Origin: Pseudomonas batumici
Lineage (GTDB): Bacteria; Pseudomonadota; Gammaproteobacteria; Pseudomonadales; Pseudomonadaceae
Length of the DNA stretch: 64,000 nucleotides
NCBI RefSeq assembly: GCF_000820515.1
Contig: NZ_JXDG01000040.1
Span: 62,001 to 126,000 of the forward strand
Direction of reading: 5' to 3'
How positions within the stretch are numbered: the stretch's first letter is position 1; the number at the start of each line of letters is the position of its first letter. Under the pieces are notes generated by a model, which was given only the letters and a program-made list of their open reading frames with translations, made no database searches and was not told the origin of the DNA. Positions 34,778-43,697 of the stretch are shown one piece after another. The translations under genes were made by a program, and so were the position numbers.

Positions 34778-36535
34778 ATGAAGTCGCAAGAACTGGAACT
34801 TGACGTGGCCGTGGTCGGTGGCGGCGTCTCAGGCAGCTATAGCGCCTGGCGTCTGCAACAGATCCATGGCGACACACAGAACATCGCCCTGTTCGAATAC
34901 AGCGACCGGATCGGCGGACGCCTGTTCAGCATCAACCTACCCGGGCTGCCCAATGTAGTCGCCGAGGTCGGTGGCATGCGCTACATCCCGGGCGCCGACG
35001 GCCATGTGCTGGTGGACAGCCTGGTCAAGCACCTCAAGCTGCCCAGCCAGGATTTCCCCATGGGCGCGCCCAAGCCGGTCTACGCCAAAAACAACCTGTT
35101 TTACCTGCGCGGCAAGCGCTTCCGTTATCGCGACTTCGTCGAAGCCCCGGAAAAGATCCCCTACGACCTGGCCTGGTCCGAGCGCGGCTTCGGCCCCGAG
35201 GACCTGCAAGTCAAGGTGATGAACTACGTGTACCCGGGGTTCGACAAGCTCAGCCTGTGCCAACAGATGCAGGTCTCGGTGTTCGGCAAGGAGATCTGGA
35301 AGTATGGCTTCTGGAACCTGCTCTACCGGGTGATGAGCAACGAGGGTTACCAGTTCATGAAGGACGCCGGCGGCTATGACGCCAACGTCGCCAATGCCAG
35401 CGCCGTGACCCAGCTGCCGGCCACCGAATACAAGGACACCACCGAGTTCCTGACCCTGACCAAGGGTTTCCAGAGCCTGCCCCTGACGCTCGCCGCCAGC
35501 TTCGCCAAGCTGCCGGGACAATTGCCGGGCAAGCAACGGGTGCACATGAACCAGCGGCTGACCGCCATCAGCTACGCCAAGGATGCCGACTTCCCCTACC
35601 GCCTGCATTTCCAGGCCACCACCACGGTGGATGGCAGTACCCACGACAGCGCTGGCCAGTCCGTGGTCAAGGCGAGGAAAATCATCCTGGCCATGCCACG
35701 CCGCTCACTGGAACTGATCGACTCGCCGTTTTTCAGCGATCCCTGGCTCAAGGACAATCTCGGCTCGGTGCTGATGCAGTCGGCCTTCAAGCTCTTCCTC
35801 GCCTACGAACAGCCCTGGTGGCGCTCGCTCGGACTGGTGGCCGGGCGCTCGGTCACCGACCTGCCGGTGCGGCAGATCTACTACATGGGCACCGAATGCG
35901 AGCAGAAAGGCGGCGAACCGACGCTCAACTCGTTGCTGATGGCCTCCTACAACGACATCGGCACCGTACCGTTCTGGAAGGGCCTGGAAGACGGCGCGCC
36001 GTTCGTTGGCCACATGCCCGCCAACCTGGCCGGCCTGCTCAAGGCCGAGCCGGTGGTGCCCAGGACCCAGTTCACCGTCAGCGACGAGATGGTCCGGGTG
36101 GCGCAGATGCAGGTCGCCCAGGTCCATGACCAGGTGGAACTGCCGCGTCCCTATTCGGCGGTCTATCACGCCTGGGACGCCGACCCGTACGGCGGCGGCT
36201 GGCATGAATGGAAAGCCAATTACCGCATCGACCAGATCATCTGCCGCATGCGCCGCCCCGTGGAAAAGCAGCAGATCCATATCGTCGGCGAAGCCTACTC
36301 CTATGGCCAGGGCTGGGTCGAAGGCGCGCTGACCGTGGCCGAATCGACACTCCAGGACTTCTTCGGGCTCAAGCGCCCGGCGTGGTTACCCAAGCACTAC
36401 GCCTTGCTGCCGGTACCGACACCCGACGGCTGCGCCCTGGAACCGGGCCGGCACCCGGCCTGCAAGGACTGCGCGGACACCCTGAACGAAGTGACCCAGT
36501 TTGCCTACAAGGGGATCGACCATGGCAACGAATAA
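34778..36535 (+). CDS. Flavin amine/L-amino-acid oxidase
   Basis: This 585-residue FAD enzyme belongs to the flavin amine oxidase family. It begins ELDVAVVGGGVSGSYSAWRL (FAD-binding GxGxxG at residues 14-19), then EYSDRIGGRLFS, and ends with the FAD contact region GEAYSYGQGWVEGALTVAES. The sequence EVGGMRYIPGADGHVLVDSL resembles bacterial L-amino-acid oxidases and 2-monooxygenases. It would convert an amino acid to its 2-oxo acid with ammonia and hydrogen peroxide, or to an amide. The downstream decarboxylase overlaps it by 14 bases, so its product may be decarboxylated next. The ATG at 34778 has a GGAG site. Confidence 0.82.
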   Translation: MKSQELELDVAVVGGGVSGSYSAWRLQQIHGDTQNIALFEYSDRIGGRLFSINLPGLPNVVAEVGGMRYIPGADGHVLVDSLVKHLKLPSQDFPMGAPKPVYAKNNLFYLRGKRFRYRDFVEAPEKIPYDLAWSERGFGPEDLQVKVMNYVYPGFDKLSLCQQMQVSVFGKEIWKYGFWNLLYRVMSNEGYQFMKDAGGYDANVANASAVTQLPATEYKDTTEFLTLTKGFQSLPLTLAASFAKLPGQLPGKQRVHMNQRLTAISYAKDADFPYRLHFQATTTVDGSTHDSAGQSVVKARKIILAMPRRSLELIDSPFFSDPWLKDNLGSVLMQSAFKLFLAYEQPWWRSLGLVAGRSVTDLPVRQIYYMGTECEQKGGEPTLNSLLMASYNDIGTVPFWKGLEDGAPFVGHMPANLAGLLKAEPVVPRTQFTVSDEMVRVAQMQVAQVHDQVELPRPYSAVYHAWDADPYGGGWHEWKANYRIDQIICRMRRPVEKQQIHIVGEAYSYGQGWVEGALTVAESTLQDFFGLKRPAWLPKHYALLPVPTPDGCALEPGRHPACKDCADTLNEVTQFAYKGIDHGNE

Positions 36536-38201
36536 GGACTTCAGCGTCGCCGACTACCTGCTGGCGCGGCTCCATCAACTGGGTGTCCACAAGGTGTTCC
36601 AGGTACCCGGCGACTACGTGTCGGGGTTCATGGACGCCCTGGAGCAATCCGCCGATATCCGGCCGGTCGGCGAAGTCAATGAACTGAGTGCCGCCTACGC
36701 CGCCGACGGTTACGCCCGTTACGCCGGGATCGGCGCGGTGTCGCTGCAATACGGCGTGGGGACCTTCAGCGCGATGAATGCGATTGCCGGCGCCTATGTC
36801 GAGCGCAACCCGGTGGTGGTGATCAGCGCCAGCCCGTCGGCGAAGAACCGCCAGATCATCTGGTCCGAGGACGTCCTGTTCCACCACTCCACCGGCGACC
36901 TGGAAGTCGGGCGCAAGGTGTTCGAGAACATCACGGTGGCCTGTGAACTGCTGGACGACAGCCGCACCGCACCGGCACTGATCGACCGGGCGCTGGTCGC
37001 CGCCATCAGCCAGCGCCGGCCGATCTACCTGGAAGCCTGGCAGAACGTCTGGGGCGAACCCTGCGAAGAGCCGAAAGGCGAACTCCGCGCCGTGCCGGCC
37101 GCCTGTGATCTGCAATCGCTGGACGCGGCGGTCGAGACCTCGGTGCAACGCCTGCGCGAGGCGAAAAAACCGTTGATCATGCTCGGCATCGAGATCGCCC
37201 GTTTCGGCCTGCAAAAGCAGGCGCTGCACCTGATCGAAGCCAGCGGCCTGTCGTTCACCACCTCGCTGGAAGCCAAGACCGTTGTCGACGAGAACCACCC
37301 GCAATTCATCGGCACCTATGCCGGCACCGCCTCGCGGCTGTGGACCCAGGACCTGGTGGACCAGACCGATTGCATCCTGGCCCTGGGGGTGATCTTTACC
37401 GACGACTACCTGCAACTGCTGAAGAAAGATTTCGGCCAGATCATCCTGGTCAACACCCAACAGGCCCGTACCGGCTTGCAGTACTACCCCCATGTTCCCC
37501 TGCCGCAGTACCTCGGCGCCCTGACCAGCGCACTCGGGCTGGACGAGAATTTCCCGCTGCCCTTGCACCCGCGCGAGCCCCTCTCGCCACTGCTCGGGGC
37601 GACCGACCACGACACGCCGCTGACTTACGAGCGGTTCCTCGACACCCTCGCCGACTTCGCCCGGGAGCAACGCCTGTGGGACAACAGTGCGCTGATCCTC
37701 GGGGAAAGCTCGGCGCTGTACGCCGCCAGCAATATCATGGGCATGCCCGAAAACAGCTTTGTCGCCGATGCGATCTGGGGCTCCCTCGGTCATGAGACCG
37801 GTTGCGCCCTCGGTGTGGCCATGGGCGGTGGGCGCCGGCCCCTGGTGGTCGCCGGCGACGGTGGTTTCATGATGATGTGTCAATCGCTCTCGACCCTGGT
37901 GCGCAACCGCGTGAATGCCGTGGTGTTCGTCATGAGCAACGAGGTCTATGCCATCGAGCAGGCGTTCGTGAACATCAACGCGTTCAAGGAGCACGGGGAG
38001 TTCGCGCCGTTCGACATCCTGCCGAGCTGGGATTACCTGGCCCTGGCCAAGGGCTTCGGCGCCAGGGGCTACAGGGTCTCGACCGAGGGTGAGCTGCGCG
38101 AACTGCTGCTGAAATTGCTGGTGATCGACGAGACCGTGCTGGTCCAGGTCGTCATCCCGCAGAAAGACCTCGCGCCCCAGATCGAACGACTCGCGTCCTG
38201 A
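36522..38201 (+). CDS. ThDP-dependent 2-oxo-acid decarboxylase
   Basis: This 559-residue enzyme of the pyruvate/indolepyruvate decarboxylase family removes CO2 from a 2-oxo acid to leave an aldehyde. The activating Glu54 is in VNELSAAYAADGYAR, and the ThDP/Mg motif is GDGGFMMMCQSLSTLVRNRV near residue 445 with SNEVYAIEQ. The double active-site His pair of pyruvate decarboxylase is present as VLFHHSTGD. The ATG at 36522 with an AAGGGG site lies inside the end of the oxidase gene. Oxidase and decarboxylase together would turn an amino acid into an aldehyde one carbon shorter. Confidence 0.85.
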   Translation: MATNKDFSVADYLLARLHQLGVHKVFQVPGDYVSGFMDALEQSADIRPVGEVNELSAAYAADGYARYAGIGAVSLQYGVGTFSAMNAIAGAYVERNPVVVISASPSAKNRQIIWSEDVLFHHSTGDLEVGRKVFENITVACELLDDSRTAPALIDRALVAAISQRRPIYLEAWQNVWGEPCEEPKGELRAVPAACDLQSLDAAVETSVQRLREAKKPLIMLGIEIARFGLQKQALHLIEASGLSFTTSLEAKTVVDENHPQFIGTYAGTASRLWTQDLVDQTDCILALGVIFTDDYLQLLKKDFGQIILVNTQQARTGLQYYPHVPLPQYLGALTSALGLDENFPLPLHPREPLSPLLGATDHDTPLTYERFLDTLADFAREQRLWDNSALILGESSALYAASNIMGMPENSFVADAIWGSLGHETGCALGVAMGGGRRPLVVAGDGGFMMMCQSLSTLVRNRVNAVVFVMSNEVYAIEQAFVNINAFKEHGEFAPFDILPSWDYLALAKGFGARGYRVSTEGELRELLLKLLVIDETVLVQVVIPQKDLAPQIERLAS

Positions 38202-38217
38202 ACGGAGCAATCACTAC

Positions 38218-40215
38218 ATGGCTGTATTGCGTCTTGCTGTCGCTGCCCTGCTGCTCACCGGCCTGTCCGTGGCCCAGGCCCATACCCACGGCCCCGAAAC
38301 GGCCGAAGCCGTGAAGCGCTTCACCCCGGTCTCGCCCGACACGCCCTACCTGGAAGTCCTGCACCAATGCGTCAGCCCGCGGGACACTGACCCGGGCCAG
38401 TTGCTCTCAGGCCTGGGCGACACGCGTTACCCCATGGTCAGCCTGAAAGACGCCGATCAGGTCGAAGCCTTCTATAGTCAGGGCATCGCCCTGCAATACG
38501 GCTTCAACTTCTCCGAAGCGATCCGGGCCTTCTACCAGGCCAGCCGTTTCGACGAGGGTTCAGCCATGCCCTATTGGGGCATTGCCTTGTCGGCCAACTC
38601 CAATATCAACAGCGACGCCACCCTCGGTTGCGACCAGCTGGCCTATCGCTCGGCGCAGATCGCCCTGGAACACGCCAATGAGCGTCTCAAGGACCCGGCC
38701 GCCAAGGCGCGCTTCACCGAACAGCAGCTGCAACGTGAAGTCGATTACGCCAAGGCGTTCCTGAGCGTCTACACCCTGCAGGACGGCCAGGTCAGCCTCG
38801 ACGGCGCTGGAAAACAGCACTACGCCGATGCCATGAAAGCGCTGTCGCAGACCTATTTCGACGACCTCGATGCCGCCACCCTCTACGCCGACGCGCTGCT
38901 CAACCTCACCCCCTGGAAGTGGTGGGACGGCGAGGCAGCGGTCTCCAATGAAGTCCACCCGACACCGGCGGCCTATGAGGCGCTGCAAGTGCTCAACCGC
39001 GTGCTGGTGCAGGACAAACTGCACAGTGGTGCCAATCACTTCTACATTCACGCCATCGAGGAGTCGCCCTTCCCCGACAGCGGGCTGCCCATGGCCAATC
39101 GCTTCCGCGAGCAGAACCCGGCCATCGGACACCTGGTGCACATGGCTTCGCACATCTACCAGCGCACCGGCAACAACGCCCTGGCCAGCGTCGCCAACTA
39201 CACGGCGGTCTCGGTGGACCGGGCCTACGCTCATCAGGTCGACCCGCAGAGCCCCTACCCGCTGCACTACCTGGGCCACAACATCCACTTCCTGACCTGG
39301 ACCCTGTCCATCGAGGGCCGCCAGAACGAAGCCATGAACATGGCCGAGGAACTGGTGGAAAACACCACGCGCTATTCGGCGCTGGACTTTCTCTGCAAAC
39401 AGTACCCCGACGAAATCCGCACCAAGACCGACTACTTCTATGCGGTGCCCTATTACTTCGCCGTGCGCTTCCAGGACTGGACGGCACTGGAGCGCATCAA
39501 GCCGAAGATCGAACAAGGCCTGAAGACCATCAACGAGACCTGCACCCAGGCCGACAAGGATTGGCAGCCCTTGACCGCGCCTTACACCCAGGTCATGGAC
39601 GCCTATGCCAAGGCCTACCGGCAACTGGCCCAGGACGGCCTGGACAACGCGGCGGCCGACGACGCGCTCAAGGACTACTGGCAGGCGGTGACGAACGCCT
39701 TGAAACGCAAAGCGGACCTCGGCTACGGCAACAACAAGGCGGTGGAATTGTTCCGCATCGCCAACCTGATCCTGCTGAACAAGGCCCAGGCCAGTAGCCA
39801 CGGCAAGCTCGACCTGGCCTCATTGCGGGAAACCGCCGCCAAGGTCTTCGGCAAGGACCCTTCGCAGGCCCTGGCCACGGACCTCAAGTCACTGCAGGGT
39901 AATAACCAGGAGCAGATCATCGGTGCCTGGCGCAAGGCGGTCGCCCTTCAGGATGCGCTGAGCTACAACGAGCCGCCGGACTGGTATTACACCCTGCGCG
40001 AATCCCTGGGCTATGCGCTGTTGGAGCAAGGCAAGGCGGACGAAGCCGAAAAGGTCTTTCGTGAGGATCTGGCGGGCAATCGCCTCAGTGGTCGCTCGCT
40101 CAACGGGTTGAAGCTGAGCCTGCAACAACAGCCGGGCAAGACGGTACCGACACTGCTCGACGAACAACTGCGCAATGCCTGGCGCAATGCGACCATCAGC
40201 GCGGCACCTTACTGA
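38218..40215 (+). CDS. Secreted TPR protein with conserved histidine motifs
   Basis: This 665-residue protein has a signal peptide (MAVLRLAVAALLLTGLSVAQ, cleavage probably before AHTHGPE) and is mainly helical, with TPR-like units such as EAIRAFYQASRFDEGSAMPY and a C-terminal repeat LGYALLEQGKADEAEKVFRE. Three histidine clusters stand out: NHFYIHAIEE (His274, His278, Glu281), GHLVHMASHIY (His305, 308, 312) and HYLGHNIHF (His350, 354, 357). Such spacing suggests a bound metal. It follows the decarboxylase after 16 bases on the same strand. No enzyme activity can be named. Confidence 0.75.
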   Translation: MAVLRLAVAALLLTGLSVAQAHTHGPETAEAVKRFTPVSPDTPYLEVLHQCVSPRDTDPGQLLSGLGDTRYPMVSLKDADQVEAFYSQGIALQYGFNFSEAIRAFYQASRFDEGSAMPYWGIALSANSNINSDATLGCDQLAYRSAQIALEHANERLKDPAAKARFTEQQLQREVDYAKAFLSVYTLQDGQVSLDGAGKQHYADAMKALSQTYFDDLDAATLYADALLNLTPWKWWDGEAAVSNEVHPTPAAYEALQVLNRVLVQDKLHSGANHFYIHAIEESPFPDSGLPMANRFREQNPAIGHLVHMASHIYQRTGNNALASVANYTAVSVDRAYAHQVDPQSPYPLHYLGHNIHFLTWTLSIEGRQNEAMNMAEELVENTTRYSALDFLCKQYPDEIRTKTDYFYAVPYYFAVRFQDWTALERIKPKIEQGLKTINETCTQADKDWQPLTAPYTQVMDAYAKAYRQLAQDGLDNAAADDALKDYWQAVTNALKRKADLGYGNNKAVELFRIANLILLNKAQASSHGKLDLASLRETAAKVFGKDPSQALATDLKSLQGNNQEQIIGAWRKAVALQDALSYNEPPDWYYTLRESLGYALLEQGKADEAEKVFREDLAGNRLSGRSLNGLKLSLQQQPGKTVPTLLDEQLRNAWRNATISAAPY

Positions 40216-40956
40216 TCAACGGGCAAAGCGCAACCTGAATGGCCAGCGCCATTGGGGCACCCGGTTGCGCTGCAAGCGCTCAAGCACCATCCAGGCCATG
40301 GTCAACAGCATCAGCAGCAGATGCCCCTGTTCGGCCAGCATCGGCAGCAGCATCACGGCCCAGCACGAACCCACGCACCAGACAGCACTGACGACACCGT
40401 ACTTCAGGCAATCCCGGAGAAAGGCGAAACCGAACGCTGAAATACGCGGTTGGTGATGACAGCGGTTCAGGCTCCGCTGCTTGGCAGGCGAGGCCTGCCA
40501 CAGCAAACAGATCAGCAAGCCGCCGACCAGAGCCGTCAACGGCTCGATGCCCAGCAACACCCGGACGCCCACCGCTACCGTCAACAACCCCACCCCCGCC
40601 AGGGTCCAGACACTGCCGAAGCCAAGCACGAACAGGCCCAGCGCCTGCCAGCGCCTTCTCGACAGGCTGACCCGCCACAAATGCTCCAGCGGATGCGCCA
40701 GCAGCAAGGGCATCATCGCCAGCAGCATCAATGTCCAGCCCCCCAACAAGACCTGCGGAGGATTGAACAGCAGCACCTGTTCAATCCCCTGCCAGCTCGC
40801 GGTGTACCCCAGGGACGGCCAGGCGCCGCAGAACGCCGGGCCCGAGAGCCTCTGCACCCCGCCCAGCAGCCAACCCCAACCGGCCAGGCTGATCAGTATC
40901 AGCCAGGGCCGGCTCCCCTTGCTCAGGAAAAGCAGCAGATACCGCCCCATGCTCAA
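40216..40956 (-). CDS. DUF2182 membrane protein
   Basis: This 246-residue protein has about seven hydrophobic segments and matches the DUF2182 pattern: LMLLAMMPLLLAHPLEHLWR, then GLFVLGFGSVWTLAGVG and the cysteine/proline loop LLWQASPAKQRSLNRCHHQP. Members are described as predicted metal-binding membrane proteins; a role in copper handling has been suggested but not shown. Its ATG overlaps the tyrosinase stop (ATGA), so it is made together with that copper enzyme. Its stop codon abuts that of the TPR gene. Confidence 0.78.
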   Translation of the reverse strand: MSMGRYLLLFLSKGSRPWLILISLAGWGWLLGGVQRLSGPAFCGAWPSLGYTASWQGIEQVLLFNPPQVLLGGWTLMLLAMMPLLLAHPLEHLWRVSLSRRRWQALGLFVLGFGSVWTLAGVGLLTVAVGVRVLLGIEPLTALVGGLLICLLWQASPAKQRSLNRCHHQPRISAFGFAFLRDCLKYGVVSAVWCVGSCWAVMLLPMLAEQGHLLLMLLTMAWMVLERLQRNRVPQWRWPFRLRFAR

Positions 40957-42488
40957 TCGCCCTGGCGGTAGACACTGACTCGACCGATCGTGATCTGGTC
41001 CTTGGGACCGACAGGCGTAACGGGCACAAACCGCACGTTCAGTGTGTTCAGGTCCTGGACGCCGCCGAGATGCAAGGCATCCACCACCTCGGTGATATCC
41101 AATACATGGCTGACGCCATGGCCGCCGTGGCGACCGTCCGCCTGACTGGCCTGCTCGACACCGAAGAGCGATATCGTCCCGACGTGCAACTCTGGATGCT
41201 CGTCGGGAACGGCGTTCGGGGGCAGATTGACGTAGACCTCGAAGAGCGCCGAGTCCTTGTTACCCCGGATATTCTCCAGGTGCAGGAACACCCGGTCCGG
41301 CAGCGACGGCGCTTTCACGGAGAAGTTCGCGGTGGATTTCAGGCTGTTCAGCACTTTGCGCGAACCGGGTTTATCCAGTTGCACGGAGGTGTCGACGCTA
41401 CCGCCTGACAGATTGAGCACAGACGCGTTGGCGCCAATCAGTTCGACATCGGTATTGCGGCTCATCAGCGCCTCCGGGACCGGTGCCACGATATTGGCTC
41501 CGAGATTCAACAGACGATGCTGAAGCAGAGGGTGTTTGCTTTGCGGAGCCGTGGTGTCTTCATAGGTATAGTCCAGCTTGGGCGCGCGCGTATCCAGCAC
41601 ATCACGCACCTTGAACGTCCAGGGTTCACCTCCGACTTGCGGCACGATGAAAGGGCGTCCTGAATCGAGAGGGCCGTTCAGCCAGGCCGGATCGGCAGGG
41701 TTCTGGTTGCCGCCATAAGACTTGAGCCAGACCGCCCACAGACGATCGATATTGGCGTGGTGCAGCCAGAAAATGGGGTCCAGCGCCGCCGTGTTGGGCA
41801 CGCTCATCAATCCCCGGATGTCGCCTGAACTGCCACCCACTACGCCGTGGACGTTGTTGTGCGGCTCGGACTCCAGCAGTCCGTTGGCGACGCCGTGTTG
41901 GATGAAGGGCGACTCCGGCCCGCCGAAACCGGGAGGGACACCGGTTTCGGAGCCGGCAAAAACATGATCGCGCAGTGCCGTCAGCCGGATATATTTCGCT
42001 GGAACGACAATCGGAGTCACGCCCAACCCATAACGACGCTCGACATACAACGGGTTATGCGCGCCGTCCGGCCAGCTCTGCTGGGCAAAACACTTCGGCA
42101 GCTCCTGGGCCTGGGCACTGGCATTGTAGTTCCAGTAAGGCAGCGACCAGTCCGCCGGACCTTTGAGGTCGACGATCGTGGCACGCACGATCTGCTCGAA
42201 CGAGGCCAGATAGCCTCGATGCCAAGGGAAGAAATACCAGTTCTGATGCTGGCACTGGTTCCAGTAGAGGTCCTGCTCGGCTTGCGGCGGAAACACTGTC
42301 TGCGCAGTCACATAACCGGCACTTTCCCAGAGCGGTCGGGTAATGCCATGCATCGCCGCCAGGAACAGCCAGCTGGTAGGGTCGGTGATCGGCTTTTTGC
42401 GCAACGCCTCAACAGCGCGCGCATACCACAACAAGGTCTCGTTCCAGCCCGGGTCCAACTTCCATACATCGCGACGTACATGTGCCAT
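40953..42488 (-). CDS. Tyrosinase-family type 3 copper protein
   Basis: This 511-residue protein has the two copper sites of tyrosinases. CuA ligands are His47 (AAMHGI), His81 and His90 (CQHQNWYFFPWHRGY). CuB ligands are His210 and His214 (EPHNNVHG) and His243 (DPIFWLHHANIDRLW). A C-terminal domain of about 200 residues resembling the PPO1 shield/linker part follows (LFEVYVNLPPNAVPDEHPEL). No signal peptide is seen. Tyrosinases hydroxylate monophenols and oxidise diphenols to quinones. It is translationally coupled to the DUF2182 gene and convergent with the oxidase/decarboxylase/TPR genes, which suggests a shared pathway on a phenolic amino acid. Confidence 0.88.
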   Translation of the reverse strand: MAHVRRDVWKLDPGWNETLLWYARAVEALRKKPITDPTSWLFLAAMHGITRPLWESAGYVTAQTVFPPQAEQDLYWNQCQHQNWYFFPWHRGYLASFEQIVRATIVDLKGPADWSLPYWNYNASAQAQELPKCFAQQSWPDGAHNPLYVERRYGLGVTPIVVPAKYIRLTALRDHVFAGSETGVPPGFGGPESPFIQHGVANGLLESEPHNNVHGVVGGSSGDIRGLMSVPNTAALDPIFWLHHANIDRLWAVWLKSYGGNQNPADPAWLNGPLDSGRPFIVPQVGGEPWTFKVRDVLDTRAPKLDYTYEDTTAPQSKHPLLQHRLLNLGANIVAPVPEALMSRNTDVELIGANASVLNLSGGSVDTSVQLDKPGSRKVLNSLKSTANFSVKAPSLPDRVFLHLENIRGNKDSALFEVYVNLPPNAVPDEHPELHVGTISLFGVEQASQADGRHGGHGVSHVLDITEVVDALHLGGVQDLNTLNVRFVPVTPVGPKDQITIGRVSVYRQGD

Positions 42489-42626
42489 GATCGTTCTCCC
42501 TGAAAGTCCATTGGGCCGGGGACTTGCTGGCCCGAATGCAACATTAGATCAGGTGATATCAATCTGCCTCGAGACCGCCGCCGAAGTAGACAGGCGGTCC
42601 CTGCGGCACATCAGAGGCCCTTCACC

Positions 42627-43037
42627 TCAGCCCGGCATGCACTGGAAGTCACCGGTCTGGGCCACTTGCCGGCCATGGGAATCCATCAGGCGGGCGTTGA
42701 CTTCCTGGCCCAGGCTCGACTCCACCAACTTGTAGTGCTCACCGGCCTTGAAGTGGTTGTAGCTGACCTCGCCCGAGCAGTCCTGCGGGTTGCCGTCGCC
42801 CGAGGGAATCTCCACCAGCATCACGTCCAGCTTGTGGGACCCCGGGGCCACCTCGAAGAAACGACCGTCGTCGATTTTCTTGCCATCGACCTTCTCGGCG
42901 AGCAGGTCGTTCGGCGCTTCATCCTGCAGGCCGATCCAGGCCTGGCTCGGATCAGCCTTCGGCATGGGGCCGGCACAGGCGGACAGCAGAAAGGCCAGGC
43001 CCAGGGTTGGAAGCAGCATCAGGGGTTTGAATGTCAT
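42627..43037 (-). CDS. Small lipoprotein, paralogue of the next gene
   Basis: This 136-residue protein starts with a lipoprotein signal ending in LSAC at residues 18-21, so it should be lipidated on the conserved Cys and sit in the envelope. The mature part is a single domain (PKADPSQAWIGLQ, VAPGSHKLDVMLVEIP, HYKLVESSLGQEVNARLMD). It is about 60 percent alike by eye to the protein encoded by 43074-43478, and the two genes lie in tandem 36 bases apart. Function unknown; the domain resembles small PEGA/YceB-like envelope domains only vaguely. Confidence 0.75.
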   Translation of the reverse strand: MTFKPLMLLPTLGLAFLLSACAGPMPKADPSQAWIGLQDEAPNDLLAEKVDGKKIDDGRFFEVAPGSHKLDVMLVEIPSGDGNPQDCSGEVSYNHFKAGEHYKLVESSLGQEVNARLMDSHGRQVAQTGDFQCMPG

Positions 43038-43073
43038 GGTGTCCTACCTCAAAGATGAAAAAACTGTTGGCTG

Positions 43074-43478
43074 TCAGATGCAGGAAAATTTCCTGGAGTG
43101 GGCCACGGTCGCGCCGTGGTCGTTCACCAGCGCGACGCCGACATTGGAACCGGCTCCCGACTCCACCAGGTGATAGTGCTTGCCGGCCTTGAACTGGTCG
43201 TACTCCACCTGGCCGGTGCACTCGGGCTGCTCGCTATTACCGTTGGCGCCCTGGACCAGGAGCACGTTCAGATCGTGTTTGCCCGGCGCCACTTCGAAAT
43301 AGCGGCCGTCGTCGACGCGCTTGCCATCCACGCGCTCGGCCAGCAGGTCATCACTGGAGCCCTGCCCGAGACCGATCCAGGCTTCGCTCGGATCGGCCTT
43401 GGGTACCGGCGCTGCGCAGGCGGACAGCAGGCCAACCAATCCAAGAGCCGAAATCAGCATCAGTGGTTTAAGTGTCAT
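43074..43478 (-). CDS. Small lipoprotein, tandem paralogue
   Basis: This 134-residue lipoprotein starts MTLKPLMLISALGLVGLLSA followed by the lipidated Cys21. The mature domain repeats the pattern of its neighbour (PKADPSEAWIGLG, VAPGKHDLNVLLVQ, HYHLVESGAGSNVGVALVND). A GAGG site precedes the ATG at 43478; the longer upstream frame has no signal peptide at its start and is rejected. The duplication is recent enough to align end to end without gaps of more than a few residues. Confidence 0.75.
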   Translation of the reverse strand: MTLKPLMLISALGLVGLLSACAAPVPKADPSEAWIGLGQGSSDDLLAERVDGKRVDDGRYFEVAPGKHDLNVLLVQGANGNSEQPECTGQVEYDQFKAGKHYHLVESGAGSNVGVALVNDHGATVAHSRKFSCI

Positions 43479-43582
43479 TGAATGAATTCCTCTCATATTC
43501 AAGGGCGGTATCGCTGGACGGTAAGTCCGTCTGATCGAGGCCAAGAGTGGCGAAGTAGAGAGGCTTGTACAAATGAACACAC

Positions 43583-43621
43583 ATGAAGGGTTTTTCAGTC
43601 CTTATCTAAAAAACCCTTCAT
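43583..43621. repeat. Perfect 13-base inverted repeat in a divergent promoter region
   Basis: ATGAAGGGTTTTT (43583-43595) and AAAAACCCTTCAT (43609-43621) are exact reverse complements around a 13-base loop. It lies between the lipoprotein genes and the RND operon, about 77 bases before the permease ATG and 105 before the lipoprotein ATG. No U-run follows either arm, so it is more likely an operator or a transcript leader hairpin than a terminator. Confidence 0.6.
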
Positions 43622-43697
43622 GTTGGTGAAAGCTGAACGTTAAGTTCCAGACGCAAGACTGCCGGTGTTTGCAATTCCACTCCCCGGAGGTTCAGGC

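Noticed and set aside
36369..38210. Long minus-strand frame (613 residues) opposite the ThDP decarboxylase
   Set aside because: Shadow of the decarboxylase gene; no ribosome site or family.
42573..42599. GACCGCC / GGCGGTC hairpin downstream of the tyrosinase start
   Set aside because: A 7-base stem with a 13-base loop and no T-run; too weak to call a terminator.
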